Below are positions 33,246 through 43,750 of a stretch of DNA of 64,000 nucleotides, one piece after another; position 1 is the first letter of the stretch; every line of letters begins with the position of its first letter. The stretch comes from Pohlia nutans. Lineage: Eukaryota; Streptophyta; Bryopsida; Bryales; Mniaceae. The stretch is from contig CM040092.1 of assembly GCA_022496805.1 (NCBI GenBank), positions 20,230,113 to 20,294,112 on the forward strand, read 5' to 3'. The position numbers and the translations under genes were made by a program. Below the pieces are notes generated by a model. That model was not told the DNA's origin, did not search any database, and saw only the letters and a list, made by a program, of their open reading frames with translations.

Positions 33246-36007
33246 ATGGCAGCCATGGCAGCAACCGCGAGCCAGGCCCTCTCGATCTCCTTCGCCTCAC
33301 TCTCCGTGCAGAACAACTCGAAATTCACCCTGTCTTCCTCCAGCTCCGTAGCATTTCGTTCCAGCAATGCCTTGAAGATGGGCGTCGCAGTCGGGAAACG
33401 CACTGTGGTGGCCAGGACTCCCGTTGTTCGTGCTTCCGTGGCCGAGGCTGTGGAGAGCCCCGAGATGGAAGAGCGACGCAGCTTGGAGGCCTGGGTGAAG
33501 CAGCAACTCCCCGGCGGATTCGCCGCGGCTCGCCTCATCGGCACGGGCCGCAGGAAGACCGCCGTGGCGCGCGTCGTCCTGGTGGAAGGCACTGGCAAGA
33601 TCTTCATCAACAACCGCACCGCCCAGGTATGATACTCACTCACTCTAGGGTTCGCCTACATTGTGCGCAGAATAGGTTATCCTCATTCTGTACCCTTACT
33701 TAGAGAACGCACACACAATTGCAGGTAGGAAATCCGTCCTCGTGGCTTTCATTGGTAGAATGGATTTTTTAAAATTTATTTATTCAAAATGAAAGATCCT
33801 TGTCTACAAGGATTCTAACGCACCTAAATGCGTATTATTTGGATGTGATTTGAATAAGTTATGAATTTTCAAAGTGTTTTGTGGTAAGGAGTTTTTGTTC
33901 ATATTGATATAAGGTTTCTGTATCCTTACGTAGAGAATGCACACACAATTGCAGGTAGGCAATCCGTTCTTGTGGCTTTCAGTGGTAGAATGGATTTTTT
34001 ATTTATTCAAAATAAATGAGCCTTGTCTGCGAGGATCCCAACGCACCTAAATGTGTATTATTTGGATGTGATATGAATAAGTTATGATTTTTCAAAGTGT
34101 TGGCTGTTTTAAGAAGTCTTTGTTCATATTAACCCTTTAGTGCCTAGAGTGGTTCTGGAGAAACCACAGTTTTTTGGGTGATATTTTTTTTAAACTCTCT
34201 CTCTTGAAATTAGGAATGCTATCAATAGTATTCAACCGTATCAATATAAGCATAGCTTAATGAAACAAGTTTTGGTTAAATCTTGGTCAGATCAGACCGT
34301 TGGATTGAAAGATTATAGTATGTCTTTGAACCGTATAATGCACACTCCAAAATGAGATTTTGAGGGGTGTGTGACTTCAAAGTTAAATAGAATTTTGGTT
34401 AAATTTTCAAAAATGAAAGTGAAGCAGTTCAGCAATGACCTATGTCAACACCTCTCCATTGCAATCTTTCATGTCAAGAATTGACTTACACATAATTATT
34501 GTGAATTTTATAAGTGAGAGTGACTTATCTATGTACGGTTTAGGACAAAATTTATACGTTAAAATAAGAAAGGATTTGGTACATTGATCAAGATCGGAAT
34601 ACATACATTGATGGAACATGAACAAGAGAACACAATCCAAAAATAAATACAAGATAACAAACTTTCAAATACAAGAAATACTGCATAGTACATGTGTTGT
34701 ATTTGTAAGTATTTGCTGTATTTTGAGGTATTTGCAGTATTTTGGTGTTTTGAACATAGGTATTTGGATATCTAAGAAAGTCAGATTTCAAAATTTCTTT
34801 TTGCATCATCTGCATAATCAAAAGTTACACTTCTGAACTTCAAACACCGAACTAAGATAGTTCACAGATTTTACAGCATTTCATTTTTCGATGATCTAGT
34901 GACCACTTACTGGTTACCTAGGCACTAAAGGGTTAAAGGAAGGTTTCTGTGGTTTTGAGTTGTTTATCATACTAGAATGGAATTTTTTGACGTGTCTTTC
35001 ACCGTTTTTGAGAGGATTCCAAATGGCTATTTTTTGCAGACGTTATGAATTTTCAAAGTTTTGCTTGGAATTCTTTTACTCTTCAGCTGTTGTACATTTT
35101 CATATTCACTAGATTCTAAACACTTACTCCACTTATGGCCAGCACGAGAGAGGGTTCACTACCTTAATCTGTTGTATTTTCTTTTGCTAGAATTGTATTT
35201 GGGTTACATTTGGATTGTTTTTGCATGTGTTGCTGTTTTACCTGAATCCGTTTGCTAGAATTAGTTTGCATTGGATTTAGGTTACATGTGGATCTTGTTC
35301 GCTCTGCTGGTATGTTACCTTCATCTGTTGTGTTTCCTTTTGCTAGAATTAGTTTGATTTGGAGTTAGGTTACATGTGGATTGTTTTGGGAAATGTTGTC
35401 GTTTGTACCTTAATCTGCTGTGTTTAGAATTAATTTGCATTGGATTTAGTGGATTGTTATCTGAAATTGGTTGCACTGTTGTGTTTTCTTTTGCTATATT
35501 TAGTTTTCATGGGAAGTAGGTTACATGTGGATTGCTTTTTGAACTTGGTTGCACTGGTGCTGTGTTTTCTTTTGCTAGAATTAGTTTGCATTGGAATTAG
35601 GGTACATGTGGGTTGCTTTTTGAACTTGGTTGAACCTTTGCTAGAATTAGTTGAAACTGGATTTACACTTGTAATGTGTTTTTCATTTCTGACATTGCAA
35701 ATGGTTGTGATGGTTGCAGGACTATTTGCAAGGGAACCCGTTGTGGCTGCAATCGGTGAAGTACCCACTGGCAAGCCTGGGATACGAGCTCAAGTACGAC
35801 ATCATAGTGAGAGCAGAGGGCGGGGGGTTGTCAGCGCAGGCGCAGGCCATCTTGTTGGGCGTGGCGAGGGCGTTGATCGTGGCCAACCAAGCCAACAGGG
35901 ATCCGTTGAAGAAGCAGGGCTTGTTGACACGGGACTCCAGGATTGTGGAGCGCAAGAAGTATGGGCTCAAGAAGGCCAGGAAGGCGCCCCAATACTCCAA
36001 GCGTTAA
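33246..36007 (+). CDS. RPS9: Plastid 30S ribosomal protein S9 (uS9c), nuclear-encoded, 2 exons
   Basis: Exons 33246-33626 and 35720-36007 join in phase 0 to give 222 aa. Residues 1 to about 62 are rich in Ser and Ala and poor in acids ([20 protein letters not shown]), as in a chloroplast transit peptide, and an Arg-Ala-Ser near 62-64 is a likely cleavage zone. The S9 domain starts with [12 protein letters not shown] (about 99-110). It carries the family signature [11 protein letters not shown] and ends in the basic tail [18 protein letters not shown]...YSKR, whose C-terminal Lys/Arg reaches the P-site tRNA in bacterial ribosomes. Exon 1 is strongly GC-rich compared with the region. A second ATG at codon 4 is an alternative start. 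The 2.1-kb intron holds a tandem duplication, a TTAA element and a minisatellite-like array. Confidence 0.95.
33680..34128 (+). repeat. Tandem duplication of about 235 bp in the S9 intron
   Basis: The unit (GAGAACGCACACACAATTGCAGGTAGG...AAGTTATGAATTTTCAAAGTG) at about 33682-33917 is repeated at about 33918-34128. A third, shorter relative follows at 34937-35060. The third part is separated from the second by the element at 34129-34936. The repeated TTGCAGGTAGG contains an AG that could act as a cryptic acceptor. Confidence 0.65.
34129..34936. mobile_element. TTAA-ended element, family E (E1) in the S9 intron
   Basis: TTAACCCTTTAGTGCCTAGAG to ACCTAGGCACTAAAGGG-TTAA, 808 bp, terminal repeats about 18 bp. 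It interrupts the tandem duplication: the uninterrupted unit reads GTTCATATTGATATAAGGTTTC where this one reads GTTCATA[TTAA...TTAA]AGGAAGGTTTC. A partial second copy starts at 63829. Confidence 0.85.
35183..35672 (+). repeat. Degenerate tandem array in the S9 intron
   Basis: About seven units of 65-90 bp, each opening TTTGCTAGAATTAGTTTG and containing TTAGGTTACATGTGGATTG, run up to just before exon 2. Confidence 0.65.
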
Positions 36008-36204
36008 ACCAGTCAGTCCTTGTCATTTTAGAATGGGGATTTATTGTTTCACCCCCTTTTTTGTACTAGTTTTAGCATGAAATCAATGCTCAATTTTCTT
36101 CTCTTTTCTTTTCTATCTTACCCACCCTCTGGCTTTCATGTCTCCAGTAGTGCAATGGAATGAATGTCTGTGTTTTTCTTTCTTGTTCCTATTCATCAGT
36201 AAAC

Positions 36205-36500
36205 TTATAAAGGATCATCTTGATGTCAAAATGACATCAAAATGACATATGCCACGGTGATGTAGGGATTAGTGCCATTTTAATATCATTTTGATGTCAA
36301 TTTGATGTAAGCTTCACATCTATGTGGTGTGGGTCATTCTAATGTAATATTAACATGTATTGTTTTCATGTTAAAAAGTTTACATCATTTTGGCTTGGGG
36401 CATGTTAAGTTTGCATCATTTTAACATCAAATTGGCACTAATCCCTACATCATTGTGACATATGTAATTTTGATGTCATTTTGACATCAAGATGACTCTT
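36205..36500. mobile_element. Long-hairpin MITE, family S, just 3' of the S9 gene
   Basis: Arms GATCATCTTGATGTCAAAAT and its reverse near 36475-36500 pair through the TGTAGGGATTAGTGCCA block on both sides. The unit TGATGTCA is repeated many times within. It begins about 200 bp after the stop codon. Confidence 0.7.
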
Positions 36501-36802
36501 CCTAAGTTAATTGATGTTCATCACCTGTGTTTGTTTATCAATTGCCAGCGTTTCACCCTTCTTGTAGTTTTTGGCTCTCATTTGGAGATGAAACCCTTGC
36601 TCCATTTGTTTATTTTTCTTTTCTTTTCTTTGCCCTCTGCCTTTGATGTCTCCATACGCGTTCCAGTCAGTAGCTTCTTTGTGCAAAGGAATGGATACTC
36701 ACCTGGTTTGTTTTTCAATTGCCAGCACTTGCAGATGCAATCAGGGTTCTTAGACAATTTTAGATGGACTCTATTATTTTCTTCCACCACTTGGACACAA
36801 TT
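36501..36802. other. Unassigned DNA downstream of S9
   Basis: Two related segments (CACCTG..TTTGTTT.TCAATTGCCAGC and GATGTCTCCA) recur here and near 36140, suggesting a local duplication around the MITE. No gene seen. Confidence 0.35.
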
Positions 36803-36965
36803 ATAGTCTACCTTTCATATAATGACACTCCATAATATGACGTTATTATTGTTTCAAGCAATACACATGTGACAAGTCACTTTTGTGACTAATCCATGCC
36901 TGCCACCTTGAAGATAGGGCTTCCTAAACATGTCATAATAGAGAGAGGGGCAAATTGTAAAGGAA
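36803..36965. mobile_element. Short repeat element, family H-like (copy 1)
   Basis: Shares TATTATTGTTTCAAGCAATA, GTGACAAGTCA...GTGACTAATCCA and AACATGTCATAATAGAGAG with copies at 42888-43030 and 47586-47727. Ends (TAATATGAC / GTCATAATAGAG) are inverted. Confidence 0.55.
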
Positions 36966-37383
36966 TGATATCTCTAATATGTATATGTGAGGAGGTTTTA
37001 GATGTTTACAGCTAGGCCTCTTTAATGTCACAACTTAGGCGTCCAAAATGCTTGTGATTATCAATAGAGTTAAATATAATGCTAGGTTTGTGTCACAATC
37101 CAACACAACAATTTTAGTGGTAGAACCATCCTTGTGTGTCGGTGCATGCATGATCTTTTCAGTGGTGGAACTGTGAACTGTCCTCCGGTATGTGCGTATA
37201 TGCAATTGACTAGGTTGGTCCATATTGCAGTCTAGTATAACAGCCCTAAGCCGAGGTGGAACCTTCTTGTTGTATGTGTGTTCGGTTTGTATTATATAAT
37301 AAACTAGGTTGGCCCGTGCAGAAGTTCAACACAACAGTTTTAGTAGTAGAACCATCCTTGTACGTGCATGGTCTGTATGACTA

Positions 37384-38972
37384 TAGCGACCTCAACAAAT
37401 GAGTCAATGCCCCTGTCAGGGAGCATTAATGAGGGCCAACTGGGAAACCATAAGGCGGCTGAAGCCTAAAAAAAAATTCTACTGTGCCTAATGCACTCTT
37501 AACACATACCACATGGCGCTTTGCCTAAATAATATCTACATTGTGAGTTACGATCACAAATGTGCATGTACCCTTATAGACTCATTTTTCGAGGTGGCTT
37601 CTGGAGCAACTTCAGGTGAGTGTAGAACATAGAGAAATTTGTGTTTTTTGATGAATTTTTTGTGATTTCTCCTCTTCCTTCTTGTGGAACATATTGTGGA
37701 GAATAGGAATTAGAATTGGCATGATGAAGCCAATTTCAGGAGACAAAGTGAGAGATATTGTTGCTCTTTTGATGAAAGGTAAGAGTTCAAGAGTGGTTGC
37801 AAAGTCTTTGGGTTTCTCACAGAGTACGGTGAATAGAGTGGGGAAGAAACGTTGTAGTAACTTAGAATTGCCAAAATGAGGTGTTCCAAAGATTCTTACG
37901 ACTTCAGAGAGACGACGTGCAGTGCGTTTGGTCACGGTTGGAGGGCTGGAAACGGCAGTACAGGCAGCAAAAGTGTTGAGAGAGGGTAGAGAAGTGGGTT
38001 TCTGTGATAACACTTTGCGGTCTGCTTTGAGAGATGCTGGATTGAGTGCTTGTGAGAAGATTCCTAAGCCTTGTTTGTCACAGAAAAATGTACGAGAGAG
38101 GCTACGATTTGCAAGAATTCATAAAGAGTGGACAGTAGAGGATTGGAAGAGAGTTGTATTCAGTGATGAAACGAAGATAAATCGTTTCAATTCAGATGGG
38201 AGGACTTGGTGCTATGTCAATGACCAAAAAAGCTTGCCTGATCGTGCGGTGAAGCAAACAGTGAAGCATGGTGGAGGGTTTTTGATGCTACGGAGTTGTA
38301 TGACAGCAAGAGGTGTAGGTGATTTACAAAAGGTGGATGGGCGTTTAAATGCGAAGGACTATATTTCAATCTTGCATGGAGATTTGTACTTGAGTTTAGT
38401 GAGATTAGGATATTTGAACCTCGATAACGTCATTTTCCAGCATGATAATGCTCCTGTACATAAAGTAAAGATTGTTCAGAAATGGTTCTTAGAGCAGCCA
38501 TTCACTATTTTAGAGTGGCCAACTCAATCCCCAGACCTGAATCCTATAGAACATGTTTGGGCAATTCTCAAACATCGTTTGAATTCCTATCCAACTCCTC
38601 CTGTAGGTCTTTTGCAATTATGGGAGCGTGTAGAGGAGACTTATAAGACGATCACTACAGAGCAATGTGAGAGATTGTATGCTAGCATGCCATATCGAAT
38701 TGCAGCTGTTTTGGCTGCTCGTGGAAAGTGGACAAGATTTTGACCACTCTGTATATAACGCGTCAAAAAATGAGTCAATGTACATAGTCAACTTTGGCAC
38801 TATGTATTTTTTTAATCTAGTGGCAATTTCTTTTCAATTTTCTTGAGGTTGTCAGTTACTTCATGCTCTCAAACTTTCATGTTCAAAATTTATTGCTTTG
38901 ATTCTTCATACTCTCTACATTGTTACTTTTCTAAATCAAATACCCTCATAGACTCATTTTTTGAAGTCGCTG
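37384..38972 (+). mobile_element. Tc1-type DNA transposon (DD34E), nearly intact
   Basis: About 1.59 kb flanked by TA (37382-37383 and 38973-38974). The left outer end (AGCGACCTCAACAAATGAGTC) is inverted at the right outer end (GACTCATTTTTTGAAGTCGC). Each end has a second motif about 190 bp further in (37576 and 38760), facing the opposite way from its outer partner. The end modules (about 37373-37605 and 38748-38975) are therefore direct repeats of each other, each with inverted motifs at its edges. The transposase lies between them. Confidence 0.75.
37721..38743 (+). pseudogene. Tc1-like transposase with one in-frame stop
   Basis: A single frame of about 340 codons, the usual length for Tc1 transposases, is broken only by a TGA at 37877-37879 (codon 53). 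The N-terminal part has a helix-turn-helix (SRVVAKSLGFSQSTVNRV). The catalytic triad is D149 in VFSDET, D242 in FQHDNAPVH and E277 in SPDLNPIEHVW, giving 34 residues between the last two (DD34E). The end is complete (LAARGKWTRF). The enzyme would cut and paste at TA. Whether an ATG after the stop (none before codon 75 in frame) could give a useful product is doubtful. Confidence 0.85.
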
Positions 38973-38983
38973 TATATCATATA

Positions 38984-39204
38984 CTCCTTTGTCCATAATA
39001 TGCTTCCTCAACCCTTGAAATAGAAGAATTAACTAGTTCAATGGTGTGGACCTTGAGCACAATAGTGTGAACCCTAAACCAGTAGGAATAGTAGTTTGAG
39101 CAAACATGAAGTTTACTATGGAACAAATAGTTTGAGCAAACATGAAGTTTATCATGGAACAAATAGTATGAACAAACATAAAGCTTATTATGGGTCAAAG
39201 GGAG
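38984..39204. mobile_element. Stowaway-like element (S6) next to the Tc1 element
   Basis: TA-CTCCTTTGTCCATAATATG to CTTATTATGGGTCAAAGGGAG-TA. It begins about 10 bp from the right end of the Tc1 element. It contains three 36-bp tandem units (AGTTTGAGCAAACATGAAGT...) at 39093-39200. Confidence 0.6.
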
Positions 39205-40080
39205 TAATAGATTGTGACTGTCAACAATGTTTCGTATAAAAATGACATTAAAGAAGTACTTGACTACATCTAGAAGGTGGTTTAGAAGTCTTTGCATACT
39301 TGTTGAACTCATTGTTGTCACATTTTTATGCAAATTGTGACATAATAGAGTATGTTAGCGGGACTAGAAAGTGAGTTTTGGATATGACAAGTTTGTTTTT
39401 AGGATTGGTGAGAGAATAAAAGATGTGGTATTTTAGAATATGCAGGGATTAACTCTATAAGAACGTAAAATCTAAAAATCAGCCCTTAGATAACATTTCC
39501 TGTACTATTGAATGATTTTCGTTAAGTATCATAAGTTAATAAGTTAATAGTTGGTTTGACACAAATTAATACAAAAGATGAAAATTAAAATTTTTTGAAA
39601 TTTTTTTATCAATTGATTTTTTTTCATTGTAGTGAAAAAAGAAATCTTAAAGAAATAATAATTGTTTGATACATTACCGTAGCACATGATCGGGTTTGGC
39701 CATAGGGTTTTGAATATTTAATTAATTTTCAAAAAAATTATTCAACACTTATACTTTTAAGAAAAAATTCTTCTGTAAAAAAAATTCCTAAAATTTCGAC
39801 CCTTATTAAAATAACATAATTAGTGCTGAAGCCGATCATATACCACGATAATATCGAACCAACTAGCAAAAAACAATATCTTTTGAACGGTCATAGGTCT
39901 CAATTGGATAAGCACGGTGATAGGCCAGGGTGTACATTCCCTAATGAAGGTCGGTGAGATAATACCAAAGAGAGTGTGATATTAGAGAAGGCGGAATGAA
40001 CGAGGTCCGGGTGTCGGTATCCACCGACACTCAGTGCATTGCCTTGTGACTTTTCAGGAACAAAATTTCTGAAAACTCTG
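39205..40080. other. AT-rich DNA without recognised features
   Basis: No gene or repeat ends seen. A small palindrome (GTGTCGGTATCCACCGACAC) lies at 40010-40030. Confidence 0.4.
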
Positions 40081-40714
40081 CATTCCTGTACGCTTGTTTG
40101 TTATCAGTATGAATTGAGATTGTTTCGCATTCGTTGTTCAATCAACTGAATAGAGAATTTGGAGTTCATTCTATCTGCTTGACGACACACTCACTTCAGG
40201 AGTGAGAACCGAGGCGAGCGATTCAAGGTTCGTCTTTAGGGTTTTGTGGTCTTTCATTGATTGGAAAGTTTTTCTGATTTTGGCAGAAAAAATGGGAAGT
40301 TAAATATGCGGTTGGATTCACATTTGTTGCAGAGATCGTGTTTCAATAGATTTTGAAGGCTCTGGAGGCGACTTGCGAAGTAAGATTTTTCTTTCTGACA
40401 CTCAAATTCTGTTTCAGTCCACAATTGCATCCCACGAAAAAAATTCTATCTAATAGAATAGCGGACGTTATTGTATTTATAAAAACCAATATGATTAACC
40501 CTAAACCCCAATTTTCTCGGTTCGTGATTTTATGAAGGTCCGGTATTCTACATTTTCAGGTACACAATCCAATTTAGAAATGAGTTGATCTCTAATCCCA
40601 AAACCCTATTCCAATTTACCGACAGATATTATACATATGACGTGTTTTTTATTTTTATTTTTTACAATTAGGTTTAAACAGAGGGAAAGCATTGTTCATA
40701 TTTAAGGATACTAT

Positions 40715-40962
40715 TTAAGCATTTTAACCAATTTTTAGAGTGTTCAGATCACTCGATAGAGAGATCAAAATCTCTTGAGAGGAAAGTGTTTGATGATTTC
40801 TTATGCAATCATTCAAAGTGCTGTTGGAAGGATAGGAAAGAATTTCATTTTTATATAAAGAGTAGTGGTTATAGAGATTATTAGCCAAGTCACGCTTACT
40901 AATTGAAGGCCAAGCAAGTGTTGGTTGGAAGAGATGAATTCCTGTTGGTAACTTGAGTATCC
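40715..40962 (+). repeat. Dispersed repeat Q (copy Q1)
   Basis: Begins TTTAAGCATTTTAACCAATT and matches 41842-42866 (apart from insertions there) and the reversed 8570-9105. It is directly followed by the family A pair at 40963. Confidence 0.55.
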
Positions 40963-41405
40963 TTAACCCCTGAAGGACCAAGAATTAATGGTTCTAAAAT
41001 GAAAAATTCAATTGATAATGTAATTCTGATGGGACCAAATTTTATATCATTGGAATCAGTGAAGAACATTGCATGTGTTGGTCCAAAAAACAAATAAATT
41101 TAACCCCTAAAGGACCAAGGATTCATGGTTTTAAAATGACAAATTCAATTGATCATATTGTGAAAAATATAATTTAGATGAAACTGAATTTTATATCACT
41201 GGAATCAATGGACAACAATGCATATGATGATAAAAATAAACAAATTTGAACAAAAGGAAGTCCGCATAGAACCTACCCAAAACTGTTAAAAAGAAATGAG
41301 GCCCAATTTGGGCTTCTTGGTCCTCTAGGGGTTAAACTAAAGGAAGTCCACATAGGACCTAAAACAAATTGTCCAATTGGGGCTTCTTGGTCCTTTAGGG
41401 GTTAA
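40963..41405. mobile_element. TTAA-ended element, family A (A7), split by A8
   Basis: The left part (TTAACCCCTGAAGGACCAAG... to CAAATAAAT) and the right part (CTAAAGGAAGTCCACATAGG... to TTTAGGGG-TTAA) together make one family A element. Between them sits a complete second copy, A8. Confidence 0.8.
41100..41335. mobile_element. TTAA-ended element, family A (A8), nested in A7
   Basis: TTAACCCCTAAAGGACCAAGG to CTTGGTCCTCTAGGGG-TTAA, 236 bp, with TTAA on each side. It is inserted in its own family member, so it moved after A7 was in place. Confidence 0.85.
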
Positions 41406-41519
41406 CAGATACATAAACATGTCAGGGAATGGTTTTTCTACATATTGGTGATACTAATGGTGAGAGTGTCAAGGTGTGCAGGCGACTGTGGAATATATAC
41501 GTAGAGCACGGTGACTAAG

Positions 41520-43600
41520 ATGTCGATGCTGAATTTTAGAAATAACAATGGAAGTCATAACAACAACAATAAGGCCAACAAACACGTCCCACAACCGCCG
41601 GATCCAGACGCATTGATGCGGCAAATGGACCGTGTCATTGCTAATGTGGAGTACCAAAGAGCCACCAGCCAGCTCTCCAAGTACCCTCCTCCTCAGCAAG
41701 TTGCTTCTAAAAGCGCTGACAATGGCGAGGACATGAGAGCCAAAGATGAGCGCGTCATGCTTGCCAAGAACGGTTGAGGTTGGTATCATTTTCTCTTTGA
41801 TTCACATTTGCCTTCAGATAATACTATTTGTGTCTTCCTTTTAAGCATTTTAACCAATATTTAGGAGTGTGCTTTCATTGGGAGATGAGTGTAGAGCTAC
41901 TCCCTCTGTCCGGCAATAATTGTCCTAGTTTTTGGCATTTTCTGCTATATCGCCATATTCGTTTAATTGGGAATTTCTGCCATATTGGGACTCTTTGAAA
42001 TCTACACCTGGCATAGATTTAGTGGGAAATTCTATACCAATTGTAGATTTCAAAGAGTCCCAATATGGCGGAAATTCCCAATTAAACGAATATGGCGATC
42101 TATGTTTTATACTTCAAACGTGAGTCCTGTTCACTTCAAACGGGGCGGACAATGAGAGTAACACAAAAACTACATACTATTAAAGATAGCCCATGTTTTG
42201 AGTACTGGGATGAAAAAAAAAAAGCGTTATGTTAAAGCATGCCAAAACTAGGACAGTTATTTCAGTACGGAGGGAGTATCACTTTAGGTTCTACAAGAAT
42301 CAAACTCTCTTTAGAGGAAAGTGTTTTTATCATTCAATGTATGATGATTTCTTATGCAATTGGAGGTTGTAGACCATTATTATAGGGATAGTTGAGAATT
42401 CCAATTTTCATATAAAGAGTACACTGAATGGCGAATTTAGTGTCCAGGGACACTATTTCTAAACCCGGACACTATTTAATTTCAAAGAGATATAGTGTCC
42501 TCGTAAGAAAAAAATGAATGTAGTGTTCCAATGACATATGGCAACTTTATAATAAATATGGCATGCCACCTCATGTCACTCTCACTACTTGGAAAGAACA
42601 TGGAACTCTCAATGATAGTGAGAGTGCCAAGTGACAAACTCCTATGTAGTGTCAAGTGGCACCATTTCTCTTCACCTTTGAACAAATTGTGGTAAAAGAC
42701 ATCAATTCTCCTCGGACACTAAATACGCCATTCAGTGTAGTGGTTATAGAGATTATTAACCGAGTCACGCTTTACAACTAACTTGCGCCACCCAAGTGTT
42801 GAGTGGAAGAGATGAGTTGCTGTTGTCAGTCAATAGAAGATGGGATCAGGAGATGTTTTAGTATCATCTATGTTAGGATATATTCTACAGTCCACCCTCC
42901 ATTCCATAACATGACGATATTATTGTTTTAAGGAATAAACATGTGACAAGTCATTTCTGTGACGAATCCATGTGTGCCACCTTGAAGTTAGGGCTTCCCA
43001 AACATGTCATAATAGAGAGGGACAACTGTAGTAGGAGTTAATGTTTTGACCTCTCTTAGTAAGAGAATTGTGTAACTGTTCATTGTGGTGCGTGTTTGTT
43101 CATGAGACTGAAGCATCTCCCATGTTATTTTCTTGTCAAGCAAGGAAGTTCTCGACAGAAAGCCAATCTTCAAATTGCAATTTCAGGCTGCCTAATGGAG
43201 CAGCTAGCTGGAGAGGGCAATAGATGGATTCAGTTACTAGTAAGCAAGAATTTTTTCAGAGGTGATAGATGACAAGCCCCTTGTCATGGTTCTTTAGCAA
43301 GCATGAGTAAGAGGTACCCTAGAGCCTCTCTTTTTTGTCGAGAATACAGTTCTTTTATGCACATCTTAAAATTTTAGGAAGCTTCAAGAAAGATAGTAGA
43401 ATCTATCAGTAGAAAATAGAAATCATATCCCACATTTGTGAACGTTTTTTCCTCAGTTTTTGAATTGATTTCTTTGTCTTTACTTTTTTGAGAAATCTGG
43501 ATGTGAATGACTGTTCTTTGAACATTGACTCGCAGGTCCAAAGGGCTTGTGGTCTAAAAGACTGTAAACACAGCATTTTATGCTCACTCATTGCCTTAGA
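41520..43600 (+). CDS. Putative multi-exon gene of unknown function (partial model)
   Basis: Exon 41520-41772 encodes 84 residues (Asn/His-rich start SMLNFRNNNGSHNNNNK, then DPDALMRQMDRVIANVEYQ and KSADNGEDMRAKDER). It ends at AACG|GTTGAG. Exon 43187-43239 (TTTCAG|...|GTAAGC) continues in phase with GCLMEQLAGEGNRWIQLL. A third exon from 43536 (CGCAG|) adds VQRACGLKDCKHS and then runs into the hairpin MITE at 43600. The leader may begin near 40080 and donate at about 40228 (ATTCAAG|GTTCGT). A further exon-like stretch after CTGCAG at 44188 ends in TGA. Phases agreeing across three exons argue for a real gene. I recognise no domain. It may be broken by the MITE. Confidence 0.4.
41900..42276. 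mobile_element. Stowaway-like MITE (S3) carrying hairpin J1
   Basis: TA-CTCCCTCTGTCCGGCAATAA to TTATTTCAGTACGGAGGGAG-TA. Inner blocks match S1 and S2 once the 151-bp hairpin is removed. Confidence 0.8.
41949..42099. mobile_element. Near-perfect hairpin MITE, family J (J1)
   Basis: 151 bp, ATCGCCATATTCGTTTAATT to its reverse, flanked by CTAT on both sides. Both arms carry TTGGGACTCTTTGAAATCTAC or its complement, so nearly the whole element pairs. Confidence 0.85.
42418..42740. mobile_element. Inverted-repeat MITE, family L (copy 2)
   Basis: TACACTGAATGGCGAATTTAG at the left and CGCCATTCAGTGTAGTG at the right. Shares GGACACTATTTC and the AACATGG...TCTCAATG blocks with L1 at 5970-6305. Confidence 0.7.
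42888..43030. mobile_element. Short repeat element, family H-like (copy 2)
   Basis: Contains TATTATTGTTTTAAGGAATA, GTGACAAGTCATTTCTGTGAC and ACATGTCATAATAGAGAGGG, as in 36803 and 47586. Confidence 0.55.
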
Positions 43601-43750
43601 TTGCCATACTCGTTTAATTGGGAATTTCCACCATATTGGGACTCTCTGAAAGCTACAAATGGCATAGATTCAATGGGAAATTCTATACCAATTGTAGATT
43701 TCAAAGAGTCCCAATATGGCGGAAATTCCCAATTAAACGAATATGGCGAG
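43600..43750. mobile_element. Near-perfect hairpin MITE, family J (J2)
   Basis: 151 bp, flanked by TTAG on both sides (43596-43599 and 43751-43754). It lies directly after, and probably within, the third exon of the putative gene that starts at 41520. Confidence 0.85.

Larger units (their letters stand above)
41842..42866 (+). repeat. Dispersed repeat Q (copy Q2) with nested S3, J1 and L2
   Basis: Opens TTAAGCATTTTAACCAATAT as in Q1, is interrupted by the Stowaway element 41900-42276 (itself carrying hairpin J1) and by L2 (42418-42740), and resumes GTGGTTATAGAGATTATTA. Confidence 0.55.

Noticed and set aside
33197..33703. Long frames on both strands overlapping S9 exon 1
   Set aside because: The GC-rich exon leaves other frames open. 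Only the frame giving transit peptide plus S9 domain makes sense.
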